From: Crocinitomicaceae bacterium
Lineage (GTDB): Bacteria > Bacteroidota > Bacteroidia > Flavobacteriales_D > Crocinitomicaceae
Direction: 5' to 3'
DNA: 6,769 nt
Assembly (NCBI GenBank): GCA_013215515.1
Contig: JABSPC010000132.1
Coordinates: 1-6,769, forward strand
Shown: positions 1 through 6,584 of the stretch, one piece after another
Layout: each line of letters starts with the position of its first letter
Numbering within the stretch: position 1 is the first letter of the stretch
The notes under the pieces: model-generated
What the model saw: only the letters and a program-made list of their open reading frames with translations
The model's database searches: none
Told to the model about the DNA's origin: nothing
Made by a program: the position numbers and the translations under genes

Positions 1-1058
1 ATATCACCTGGTCCTGATACGGTCGCATTATTATCAAATCCTGCAAACGCAATTGACGTTTGAGATTGCAATCCATTTCCATCAGGTAAAAAAGTCAAAC
101 CAGCAAAGGTTCCTCCAGCTGTCAATTGACCATTCGGGATATCAATACCAACAGTATCTGTTGTAGTAACCCCTCCAACTAAATTCGTGTTTTCCCCCAA
201 ACAAACAGTATCTTCAATTGGTCCAGCACCAGTAAAAAGGGGTAATTGAGAGACACGGACCTTACAAGTAGTTCTTGCATTTAAAGGGAAAATATCTGTC
301 ACTCTTAAATCAACATAATATCCCATTCGTTGCGGTGGTGTGAACCAAACACTATCATTCGTGAACTGACCAACTCCTCCAATAGTCCAACTAAAAGCAC
401 AATTCTCAACAGTTTGTGAGTATCCAAAACCATTGGTTTCAAACGAATTCGGGAAGTCAGGCATTGAAATAAACAATATTGAATCGCCAAAACAAACATC
501 AACATAACCAGTATCTAATGGATTAAGCGCATCCAGTCCAACACCATTAATGTAAGCTTCAATGTGCGGGCTAAATGGTTGAAATGGATTCCCACATGAT
601 ACATTTGCATCCCAACCAGTCCCTTCAAGAGCGCCATCAGAAACGAATACAAGGGTTAAGCAGCCAGACAAGTTCGCCCAAGAAGCTTGAACGAAAAAAC
701 TAAGCGGATCAGTTATCGAATTATACGCTCCAATTAGTGGAGCAGACGTGTTCGACCCATCATAAATGTACAAAGTATCAGTGCCATCCACATTCCATGT
801 ATAACCAATATTTGTAGCAAAAGAAATTGACACTTTTGACCCCTGATTTAAATCTGGACACAAAACTAAAGTGTCGTTCATATTTGATGTGTAATTTGCG
901 GGACCATCTGTGAAGTTAGGATTCCCACCATTATCAATTCCAGCACAATCCAAAGGATTCAATGCATCATAATCTGCGTCAGACAAAACGAGTTGGCAAA
1001 ATGAATTCGTTCCAATAAATCCAACTAAAAACAATAAGGAAAATATTTTTTTAATCAT
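1..1058 (-). CDS. Large secreted CUB/PKD-type modular protein, N-terminal part (C-terminus beyond window)
   Basis: An open frame of 352 codons starts with ATG at 1058 and has no stop before the left edge, so the C-terminus is missing. Residues 1-21 are a signal peptide (MIKK, a hydrophobic run, then NSFC before Q22). The Cys is not in a lipobox, so this is probably not a lipoprotein. Residues about 38-155 look like a CUB domain, with the strand motif DTLYIYDGSNTSAPLIG (94-110) and cysteines at 67, 133 and 155. Residues about 160-272 look like a PKD-like module (CAFSWTIGG, then YVDLRVTD). From about 280 the sequence resembles the linker and first strand of a proprotein-convertase P-domain. Proteins built this way in Flavobacteriales are usually very long, act at the cell surface and end in a type IX secretion signal; that end cannot be seen here. 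It starts 7 bases after the stop of the 120-aa gene and is probably co-transcribed with it. Ligand unknown. Confident of a secreted modular protein, moderately of CUB, less of the P-domain. Confidence 0.88.
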   Translation of the reverse strand, partial: MIKKIFSLLFLVGFIGTNSFCQLVLSDADYDALNPLDCAGIDNGGNPNFTDGPANYTSNMNDTLVLCPDLNQGSKVSISFATNIGYTWNVDGTDTLYIYDGSNTSAPLIGAYNSITDPLSFFVQASWANLSGCLTLVFVSDGALEGTGWDANVSCGNPFQPFSPHIEAYINGVGLDALNPLDTGYVDVCFGDSILFISMPDFPNSFETNGFGYSQTVENCAFSWTIGGVGQFTNDSVWFTPPQRMGYYVDLRVTDIFPLNARTTCKVRVSQLPLFTGAGPIEDTVCLGENTNLVGGVTTTDTVGIDIPNGQLTAGGTFAGLTFLPDGNGLQSQTSIAFAGFDNNATVSGPGD

Positions 1059-1065
1059 CTCTAAT

Positions 1066-1428
1066 TTATTTAGTTGAGTTAGTGTAATTCAATCTTAGCA
1101 CAAACAAAGATTTAACAGACAAAATTTTATTCGAACCAGTTATTTTAAAATACTGAGTCTCACCTTCAATTAATTGAATTCCATAATCAACATAAGTGGC
1201 ATTTGGATTGTCTTCAAGTGAAGCAACTTCCCCCGCAAATACAATACTTCCTGCCTTTTCTTGTGATACTTCAAGATAATTGATCGCTGATTTTAAACAA
1301 TAGTTTTCAAATCCAAGATCTACTTGAGCAAGTGAATTTGTTTTTAGAGCAGTACCTAATTCCGTTTGTCCAAAAACTCCAAGCGGAAGGACAAAAGCAA
1401 TTATGATTAGTGTCTTTTTTATTCTCAT
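1066..1428 (-). CDS. Small secreted protein of unknown function (120 aa)
   Basis: A complete frame with ATG at 1428 and TAA at 1066-1068. Residues 1-20 form a clear signal peptide (MRIKK, a hydrophobic core, then GVFG before Q21), so the mature product is about 100 residues and leaves the cytoplasm. I recognise no family. The mature part has one cysteine (Cys44), so no internal disulfide is possible. Its second half alternates polar and hydrophobic residues (YGIQLIEGETQYFKITG, 82-98) and ends in a hydrophobic stretch, as in a small beta-rich domain. It is the first gene after the divergent promoter region and lies 7 bases upstream of the large CUB-containing protein, so the two are probably made together. 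It could be an accessory or partner of that protein. A dedicated function cannot be assigned. Confidence 0.8.
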   Translation of the reverse strand: MRIKKTLIIIAFVLPLGVFGQTELGTALKTNSLAQVDLGFENYCLKSAINYLEVSQEKAGSIVFAGEVASLEDNPNATYVDYGIQLIEGETQYFKITGSNKILSVKSLFVLRLNYTNSTK

Positions 1429-1463
1429 AATTAATCGTTGTTAATCTTAGTGCTTAATAATTA

Positions 1464-1489
1464 GACCTAAATCATGATAAAATGGTTGC
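1464..1489 (-). promoter_or_regulatory. Putative ECF-sigma promoter of the secreted-protein operon
   Basis: On the minus strand, GCAACC (1489-1484) is followed after 17 bases by GTCTAA, with GTC at 1466-1464. ECF sigma factors generally read an AAC-containing -35 element and a GTC/TCTAA-like -10 element at about this spacing. Transcription would start near 1455 and give a leader of roughly 27 bases before the ATG at 1428, which fits. An ECF sigma gene lies in the facing operon (4911-5474), but it is only inferred that this sigma uses this site. A single match of this kind can arise by chance. Confidence 0.45.
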
Positions 1490-1680
1490 ATACCTCTTTT
1501 AAATTAGAGACTCTTCATTTTAACCCGTAATTATTCAGCCGCGTAAATTTAACAATTATTCCGAAAAAAAGCGAGAATACAAACAGATATTCACTGTAGC
1601 TAAATCCAGTTAATTATGTCGTTTTTCATTTTTTCGATTGTGCATAAGTCGTTGCAAATTGCTAATAAGTTCACCTTTCC

Positions 1681-1724
1681 TAACGAATACATTTTAGTAA
1701 TAAAACTTAGATTTGTAACGAATA
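1681..1724. repeat. 9-bp direct repeat TAACGAATA flanking the putative -7 element
   Basis: TAACGAATA occurs at 1681-1689 and again at 1716-1724, 35 bases apart, on either side of the TAGATTTG element. AATAAAAC is also present twice (1699-1706 and 1721-1728). The placement would suit a regulator binding site, but the DNA is AT-rich and the repeat short, so chance is a real alternative. Confidence 0.35.
1708..1715 (+). promoter_or_regulatory. Putative Bacteroidota -7 element for the transketolase operon
   Basis: TAGATTTG matches the Bacteroidota housekeeping -7 consensus TAnnTTTG exactly. It lies 34 bases before the ATG at 1750, so the leader would be short (about 25-30 bases). I see no good TTG -33 element at the expected distance (around 1680-1688), which lowers confidence. 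A 9-bp direct repeat lies on either side of the element. Confidence 0.45.
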
Positions 1725-1749
1725 AAACACTTACATCAAAGCCGAATCA

Positions 1750-2592
1750 ATGGAGACAAATGAAATAGCAAAAGTAGCATCTCAAGTTCGAAGAGATATT
1801 GTTAGAATGGTAGCAGCAGTAAGCTCTGGACACCCAGGTGGTTCGTTAGGTTGCACTGACTTCTTATCAGTACTTTACTTTGATACGATGAACCACGATC
1901 CAGCGAATTTTAAAATGGACGGTGAAGGAGAAGATTTATTCTTTTTATCAAATGGTCATATTTCACCTGTTTGGTACAGTGTTTTAGCTCGTTCTAATTA
2001 CTTCCCTGTTCCTGAGCTTGGAACGTTTAGAAAACTTGGATCTCGTTTACAGGGACATCCTTCTATAGATCATCATTTACCTGGAATCCGAATGGCTTCT
2101 GGTTCTTTAGGACAAGGATTATCTTGCGCGATTGGAGCAGCGTCAACAAAGAAATTGAACGGGGACGATAGTTTGGTGTATACACTTCATGGAGATGGAG
2201 AAATGCAGGAAGGCCAAATTTGGGAAGCCGCACTCTATGCTTCAGCCCGAAAGGTTGATAACTTGATTGCAACAATAGATTATAACGGAAGACAAATCGA
2301 TGGAGATTTGGAAGACATCATTTCTTTGGGTAACTTAAGTAAAAAGTGGCAAGCTTTTGGATGGGAAGTACTTGAAATGGATGGTCATAATATAGATGTG
2401 ATTAAGGCAACAATGGCGAAAGCGAAAAGCTTAACTGGTAACGGAAAGCCTATCATGATCGTTATGACTACAGAGATGGGGCAAGGAGTTGACTATATGA
2501 TGGGGACTCACAAGTGGCACGGATCTGCTCCAAACGATGAACAACTTGCAAGTGCTTTAGGGCAATTGGAAGAAACTTTAGGAGATTATTAA
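1750..2592 (+). CDS. tkt: Transketolase, N-terminal (thiamine diphosphate-binding) subunit
   Basis: A complete 280-aa protein, the usual length for the N-terminal half of split transketolases. It binds the diphosphate and Mg2+ end of thiamine diphosphate (TPP). With the C-terminal subunit at 3945 it moves two-carbon ketol units between sugar phosphates in the non-oxidative pentose phosphate pathway, in the cytosol. Visible landmarks are SGHPGGS (26-32, His28), SNGH (67-70), GHP with His103, the TPP/Mg2+ motif that starts at GDG (148-150) and ends at Asn179 in IDYNGRQ, and HKWHG (254-258). All expected active-site histidines are present, so nothing suggests decay. The ATG at 1750 gives the family's normal N-terminus (QVRRDIVRMV). 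The two halves are often adjacent in Bacteroidota; here a secreted VWA gene lies between them and starts at the base right after this stop. It is the first gene of the rightward operon. Confidence 0.96.
   Translation: METNEIAKVASQVRRDIVRMVAAVSSGHPGGSLGCTDFLSVLYFDTMNHDPANFKMDGEGEDLFFLSNGHISPVWYSVLARSNYFPVPELGTFRKLGSRLQGHPSIDHHLPGIRMASGSLGQGLSCAIGAASTKKLNGDDSLVYTLHGDGEMQEGQIWEAALYASARKVDNLIATIDYNGRQIDGDLEDIISLGNLSKKWQAFGWEVLEMDGHNIDVIKATMAKAKSLTGNGKPIMIVMTTEMGQGVDYMMGTHKWHGSAPNDEQLASALGQLEETLGDY
2580..2584 (+). promoter_or_regulatory. Shine-Dalgarno site that fixes the TTG start of the VWA gene
   Basis: AGGAG lies inside the last codons of the transketolase N-subunit gene, 8 bases before the TTG at 2593. 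Most starts in this window lack a clear purine-rich site, as is common in Bacteroidota, so this one stands out. It supports a TTG start for the VWA gene and translation coupled to the gene before it. Confidence 0.6.
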
Positions 2593-3948
2593 TTGAAAAA
2601 AATTCTATTCATAGCATTTATTATTCTTAGTTCGATTTCATTCGGACAGGAAACAAAATTGACAAGAATATTGTTTATTCTGGACGCCTCGAATAGTATG
2701 AATGCTCACTGGGGAGATAAAACAAGGATTGAAACAGCCAAAGAACTTCTGGCTAAGACAGTTCAAGGTCTTGAGGGTACTCCCAACTTGGAAATTGCAC
2801 TTCGTGTTTACGGACACCAATCCCCAATTACTGCGACGTTTCAAGATTGTAATGACACGAAACTTGAAGTACCATTTGGATCGAATAATCATCAACGGAT
2901 TACCCAAAGAATTAAATCAATTCAAGCCAAAGGAACGACACCAATTGCCAGATCGTTGGAAGCAGCCGCAGGCGATTTCCCAGATGCAACAGGCAGAAAT
3001 TTTATCATCCTTATTACTGACGGACTGGAAGCATGTGACAACGACCCTTGTGTTATTGCTAAAAAGCTGAAAGATAAAGGTGTAAACGTAACCCCATTTG
3101 TAATTGGTCTGGGATTAGATTTATCTTATCTTGAAAAATTCAATTGTATTGGAAACTTTACAGATGCTGAAACTGAGGATGCCTTCGCAAGGGTATTGCA
3201 GTCTGTTGTAAATAAAGCATTATTGAACACGACTGCACAAATTAATCTTAATACAGTTGATGGTTCGCCAATTGAAACTGACGTAACTATGTTCTTGTAT
3301 GAAGCTGGAACGACTAATTTGAAATATACATTTACACACACTATTAATCGATACGGAAATCCAGATACTCTAATTCTGGACCCAGCACTTAAATACGATT
3401 TGGTTGTCAATACAACGCCAAAAGTTGAAAAGAAGGACATTTCTCTTGTTAAGAATACGCATAACACTATTAATGTAGATGCGGGTCAAGGTATAATCCA
3501 AATTCGCTGGTTAAATGCTGCGAAACCATATCAGGTAGATGTGCGAGTAACCTTAAATGAGGACAATAAAACCTTGAACATCCAGAAAATTGGCTCCACC
3601 GACAAATACTTGGTTGGCTGGTATAACTTAGAAATTCTTACGTTGCCTAGAATTTATGTTTCTGTTAACGTTGAACAAAGCATGAAGGCTACGGTGAATA
3701 TAAAAGCACCAGGGTGGATTAAATATTCAGCTGGTTCTGCAATAGTTGGTCAGATATTCAATGAGAATGACAACGGAACTTGGGAATGGGTATGCAACTT
3801 GAAAGACGCGACTAAAACGGGCAAATTCCAATTGCAACCAGGCTCTTATCGTCTTATTTATCGCCAGAATAATTTAAAAAAATCTGAGTACACTTTGGAA
3901 AAGAACTTTAGAATAAATTCGAATAAAACTACATCTATACAATTATGA
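2593..3948 (+). CDS. Secreted VWA-domain protein lying between the transketolase halves
   Basis: A 451-aa protein read from a TTG start directly after the preceding TAA. The start is supported by AGGAG 8 bases upstream and by the normal signal peptide it gives (MKK, a hydrophobic core, SFG before Q19). Residues about 23-210 form a von Willebrand factor A domain with a complete metal-ion-dependent adhesion site: DASNS (31-35), GTTP (114-117, Thr115 or Thr116) and ITDG (141-144, Asp143). Cysteines at 86, 148, 153 and 185 include CDNDPC, a pattern seen in a family of extracytoplasmic VWA proteins, and could form disulfides. Residues about 215-451 are beta-rich and repetitive in character, probably Ig-like modules that I cannot name. 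VWA domains usually mediate metal-dependent protein binding; the partner is unknown. Its stop overlaps the next start as ATGA (3945-3948). An exported protein between two cytosolic enzyme subunits is unexpected. Confident of VWA and export, unsure of role. Confidence 0.93.
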   Translation: MKKILFIAFIILSSISFGQETKLTRILFILDASNSMNAHWGDKTRIETAKELLAKTVQGLEGTPNLEIALRVYGHQSPITATFQDCNDTKLEVPFGSNNHQRITQRIKSIQAKGTTPIARSLEAAAGDFPDATGRNFIILITDGLEACDNDPCVIAKKLKDKGVNVTPFVIGLGLDLSYLEKFNCIGNFTDAETEDAFARVLQSVVNKALLNTTAQINLNTVDGSPIETDVTMFLYEAGTTNLKYTFTHTINRYGNPDTLILDPALKYDLVVNTTPKVEKKDISLVKNTHNTINVDAGQGIIQIRWLNAAKPYQVDVRVTLNEDNKTLNIQKIGSTDKYLVGWYNLEILTLPRIYVSVNVEQSMKATVNIKAPGWIKYSAGSAIVGQIFNENDNGTWEWVCNLKDATKTGKFQLQPGSYRLIYRQNNLKKSEYTLEKNFRINSNKTTSIQL

Positions 3949-4907
3949 CAGAAACTATTGAAATCGAAGTATTAGGAAAGAAAGATACAAGATCTGGCTT
4001 TGGTGAAGGACTTCTAGAAATAGGAAAACGAAATAAAAATGTCGTAGCACTTTGTGCGGATCTTACTGGATCTTTAAAGATGAATGCTTTTGAAAATGAG
4101 TTCCCAGAACGCTTTTTCCAGATCGGAATTGCAGAAGCAAATATGATGGGGATTGCGGCAGGAATGACAATCGGAGGTAAAATTCCATATACCGGAACAT
4201 TTGCGAATTTTTCAACGAGTAGAGTATATGATCAAATTCGTCAATCAATTGCATATTCTCAAAAAAATGTAAAAATATGTGCCTCTCACGCTGGTTTGAC
4301 ATTGGGTGAAGATGGAGCAACACATCAAGTATTGGAAGATATCGGAATGATGAAAATGCTTCCGAATATGACAGTAATTGTACCTGCCGATTTCAACCAA
4401 ACGAAGCAAGCTACAATTGCAATAGCAGACCACGAAGGTCCAGTTTACCTGCGTTTTGGTAGACCTTCTGTTCCAATTTTTGTAAAACCCGATGCTGATT
4501 TTCAAATCGGGAAAGCAGATATTATTATTGAAGGTACGGATGTAACAATCATCGCTTGTGGTCACTTGGTATGGAAATCAATTGAAGCTGCTAAGGCTTT
4601 ATCTGAAAAAGGAATCTCTGCTGAGGTAATTAACATGCATACGATTAAACCTTTAGACAGTCAAGCAGTCTTAGCTTCTGTAGCTAAAACAGGATGTGTA
4701 GTTTCTGCAGAAGAACACATGATTAACGGAGGTTTGGGTGATTCAATTGCTCAATTGCTATCTAGAACGAATCCAGTTCCTCAAGAATATGTTGGTGTCA
4801 ATGATACTTTCGGAGAAAGCGGAACAGCAACTGAATTGATGGCCAAATACGGAATCGATACAGTAAACGTTGTTGAGGCTGCGGAAAAAGCAATTCAACG
4901 TAAGTAA
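3945..4907 (+). CDS. tkt: Transketolase, C-terminal (pyrimidine-binding and C-terminal domain) subunit
   Basis: A complete 320-aa protein matching the second half of transketolase. The family glutamate that activates the thiamine diphosphate pyrimidine ring is Glu64 in QIGIAEANM (59-67). Substrate-side motifs follow: [15 protein letters not shown] (114-128, with His115 and His127) and RFGRPSVP (170-177). The C-terminal domain occupies about 190-320. The N-terminal [10 protein letters not shown] (14-23) is typical of this subunit. It should assemble with the 280-aa subunit at 1750, and neither half is active alone in known split enzymes. Its ATG overlaps the TGA of the VWA gene (ATGA), so its translation probably depends on ribosomes finishing that gene. 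No separate ribosome binding site is visible. The sigma factor gene starts 3 bases after its stop. Confidence 0.96.
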   Translation: MTETIEIEVLGKKDTRSGFGEGLLEIGKRNKNVVALCADLTGSLKMNAFENEFPERFFQIGIAEANMMGIAAGMTIGGKIPYTGTFANFSTSRVYDQIRQSIAYSQKNVKICASHAGLTLGEDGATHQVLEDIGMMKMLPNMTVIVPADFNQTKQATIAIADHEGPVYLRFGRPSVPIFVKPDADFQIGKADIIIEGTDVTIIACGHLVWKSIEAAKALSEKGISAEVINMHTIKPLDSQAVLASVAKTGCVVSAEEHMINGGLGDSIAQLLSRTNPVPQEYVGVNDTFGESGTATELMAKYGIDTVNVVEAAEKAIQRK

Positions 4908-4910
4908 CCT

Positions 4911-5474
4911 ATGAGTAAACCCCTTGATGATAAACACATTATTGATTTATTCAATCGAGGAGGTAAACATTCTGACTTGGCTTTTAAAGCCATTGTTTCT
5001 CAATTTGGTGAAGTATTATACAGTCAAATCCGTGGCATAACCAAAAACCACGAGATTGCAAATGATGTGCTTCAAAATGTCCTGATCAAAGTATATCAAA
5101 ATCTTTCTGAATTCAAAGGAGACTCTGCTCTTTATACATGGATGTATCGAATAGCTCGAAACGAAACCTTAAATACAATTGAGAAAGAAAAAAGAAGAGC
5201 AGGGGTTGATTTAGACGCTCCAATTCTTGAAATAAAAGCTGGACATTCAGTTCTCGACGGTACAACACCGGAAATGATCACAGACACTCTTCAAGAGGCA
5301 ATAGCAACTCTTCCTGAGAAACAAGCCCTGGTATTCCAACTGAAGTATTTCGAAGAATTAAAATACAGCGAAATTTCCACCCGGCTTAACACCAGCGAAG
5401 GCGCATTGAAGGCAAATTTTCACCATGCGAAGCAAAAAATTCAAGAATTTATTCTAAACAAATTAAACCATTGA
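4911..5474 (+). CDS. ECF-type RNA polymerase sigma factor
   Basis: A 187-aa protein of the usual length and layout of an extracytoplasmic-function sigma factor. Region 2 spans about 24-96: IANDVLQNVLIKVYQNL (49-65) binds core polymerase, and the segment to about 90 with TWMYRIARNE (76-85) melts and reads the -10 element. A linker covers about 97-125. Region 4 spans about 126-182 and holds a helix-turn-helix (LKYSEISTRLNTSEGALKANF, about 150-170) that reads the -35 element. Regions 1 and 3 are absent, as in all ECF factors. It starts 3 bases after the transketolase C-subunit and is followed by a membrane protein and a periplasmic protein, the usual setting for an ECF factor held by a membrane anti-sigma. 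The GCAACC-N17-GTC site at 1464-1489 is a possible target. No promoter of its own is evident. Confidence 0.93.
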   Translation: MSKPLDDKHIIDLFNRGGKHSDLAFKAIVSQFGEVLYSQIRGITKNHEIANDVLQNVLIKVYQNLSEFKGDSALYTWMYRIARNETLNTIEKEKRRAGVDLDAPILEIKAGHSVLDGTTPEMITDTLQEAIATLPEKQALVFQLKYFEELKYSEISTRLNTSEGALKANFHHAKQKIQEFILNKLNH

Positions 5475-5497
5475 TGATCTCACCTATCTAAGTAAAA

Positions 5498-5998
5498 ATG
5501 AACGAAGAAAAAGACATATTTGATTTTATTGAAAAACGCAAGGTTGACATGCCTAACAAAGCGTATTTCGATAATATGGCTCAAAGTGTGATTGATTCTC
5601 AAAAAACGAAAATCATTCCGCTTTACAAACGGCCAATCACATGGATTAGTACTGCAGCTGCGGCCATTCTAGTATTTTTAATTGTGAACTTTAATTCACC
5701 GGATGACTTACCAATAGTTCCGCCTCAAGTCGCATCGGACGAATTGTCAAAAGAAGAATTATTAGCCTACGTGGACGAAAATATTGATGAATTTGATGTT
5801 GAGATGATTGCGGAATTTGTACCCATGGATGAATTAAATGCGAAATACGAAGAGTTCCAAAATGAAATGTTTGAGGATGAAGATGCTGATCCTCTCGAAT
5901 CAATCACTCTTGAAAATATTACAAAGGAAGATATCCTTGAATACCTGAATGACGAAGATTTAGACTTTTCAGATTTAGAAGAAGACTCATTTATTTAA
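5498..5998 (+). CDS. Single-pass membrane protein with acidic outer domain, putative anti-sigma factor
   Basis: A 166-aa protein without a signal peptide but with one membrane helix at about 47-65. Basic residues just before the helix (KTKII, YKRP) put the first 46 residues in the cytoplasm and the rest outside the inner membrane. The outer part is extremely acidic: 36 Asp/Glu against 3 Lys in residues 67-166. It contains a repeated motif, SKEELLAYVDENIDEF (84-99) and TKEDILEYLNDEDLDF (142-157). There is no cysteine, so this is not a zinc-binding anti-sigma factor of the HxxxCxxC type. Position (23 bases after the ECF sigma gene) and topology suggest that it holds the sigma factor at the membrane through its short N-terminal domain, but no anti-sigma domain is recognisable from sequence alone. 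The next gene follows after 10 bases. Confidence 0.85.
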   Translation: MNEEKDIFDFIEKRKVDMPNKAYFDNMAQSVIDSQKTKIIPLYKRPITWISTAAAAILVFLIVNFNSPDDLPIVPPQVASDELSKEELLAYVDENIDEFDVEMIAEFVPMDELNAKYEEFQNEMFEDEDADPLESITLENITKEDILEYLNDEDLDFSDLEEDSFI

Positions 5999-6008
5999 TA
6001 CAAGAATT

Positions 6009-6584
6009 ATGAAATCAATACGAATTACACCGAGCGGTTTGCTATTAATAGCTCTCCTATTTATTGCTCCGTTGGCTTTATCTCAAGACAAGCCGGACCA
6101 TCAATTGACTCGAAAAGAAAAAATCAAGCGTCTAAAAATTGCTTTTATTACTAAGGAGCTGGATTTAACTATAGAACAATCGGAAAAATTCTGGCCTGTT
6201 TATAATGAATTGCAAAAGAAAGTTGATGAGCAGAAAAAAGCCCGTAAGAAAACTACAAAGGATTTAAAAGAAAACCTAGAAACCTTAGCTGAAGCGGATA
6301 TCAAGACGAAAACGAACTCTGTTTTGGACAATGATATTAAGGTTGCCCAACTAAAGAAAGAGTACAATGATAATATTGCGGCCATAATTGGATACAAAAA
6401 AGCGACAAAACTATTAAGTTTGGAAGCGCGCTTCAAGCGTGAATTATTAAAGAAACTTAATCAGCCTTTAAAAAGAACCCCCCAACAAGGAACACGACCG
6501 GGTAGAACGGGCCATCCAGGTGGAACAGGTCGCCCAGGTGGAATGGGAGGTCAGAATGGGCCAAGGAGCAGAACGAATCGATGA
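6009..6584 (+). CDS. Spy/LTxxQ-like periplasmic protein, putative sensor partner of the ECF sigma system
   Basis: A 191-aa protein. Residues 1-25 are a signal peptide (MKSIR, a hydrophobic core, LALS before Q26). Residues about 34-152 are largely helical and charged, and carry KIAFITKELDLTIEQSEKFW (43-62). This is the pattern of Bacteroidota proteins often named sensors of ECF-type sigma factors and resembles the LTxxQ motif of the Spy/CpxP periplasmic chaperones. The tail (153-191) is rich in Gly, Pro and Arg (HPGGTGRPGGMGG) and probably disordered. The mature protein is strongly basic, about 39 Lys/Arg against 21 Asp/Glu, opposite to the acidic outer domain of the preceding protein. Inferred role: it binds misfolded protein or another envelope signal and signals to the membrane protein. 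Its stop overlaps the aminotransferase start as ATGA. Confident of export and family resemblance, less of the sensing role. Confidence 0.87.
   Translation: MKSIRITPSGLLLIALLFIAPLALSQDKPDHQLTRKEKIKRLKIAFITKELDLTIEQSEKFWPVYNELQKKVDEQKKARKKTTKDLKENLETLAEADIKTKTNSVLDNDIKVAQLKKEYNDNIAAIIGYKKATKLLSLEARFKRELLKKLNQPLKRTPQQGTRPGRTGHPGGTGRPGGMGGQNGPRSRTNR
6516..6543 (+). repeat. 18-base imperfect tandem repeat in the Gly/Pro-rich tail
   Basis: CCAGGTGGAA occurs at 6516-6525 and 6534-6543, 18 bases apart and in the same reading frame. It encodes two six-residue units, HPGGTG and RPGGMG. Such short in-frame repeats can gain or lose units by slippage, so tail length may vary between relatives. Confidence 0.5.

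Larger units (their letters stand above)
1429..1749. other. Divergent intergenic region between two operons
   Basis: These 321 AT-rich bases separate the leftward secreted-protein operon from the rightward transketolase operon. I found no convincing ORF or RNA gene in them. They hold a putative ECF-type promoter reading left (1464-1489), a putative housekeeping -7 element reading right (1708-1715), and a 9-bp direct repeat TAACGAATA (1681-1689 and 1716-1724). The middle part (about 1500-1670) contains nothing I can name. Confidence 0.7.

Noticed and set aside
1575..1592. Inverted repeat GAATA, 8 bases, TATTC in the intergenic region
   Set aside because: Five-base arms in AT-rich DNA are expected by chance, and there is no T-run or promoter element placed to give it a role.
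3126..3467. 113-codon open frame on the minus strand inside the VWA gene
   Set aside because: It lies wholly antisense to a well-supported gene and its translation shows no domain or signal peptide. The other antisense and out-of-frame ORFs (for example 2063-2275, 2702-3070, 4245-4565, 6200-6436) were rejected for the same reason.
3834..3853. GCAACC followed by GTC inside the VWA gene, resembling an ECF promoter facing the sigma gene
   Set aside because: The spacer is only 11 bases, too short for an ECF promoter, and the bases encode a normal stretch of the protein (LQPGSYRL).
1750..4907. A single transketolase gene broken by insertion of the VWA gene
   Set aside because: Both halves have normal lengths, their own starts and stops, and complete active-site motifs; split transketolase is normal in Bacteroidota.
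5475..5497. Possible terminator or regulatory site between the sigma and membrane protein genes
   Set aside because: The 23-base gap contains no hairpin with a following T-run and no promoter-like element.
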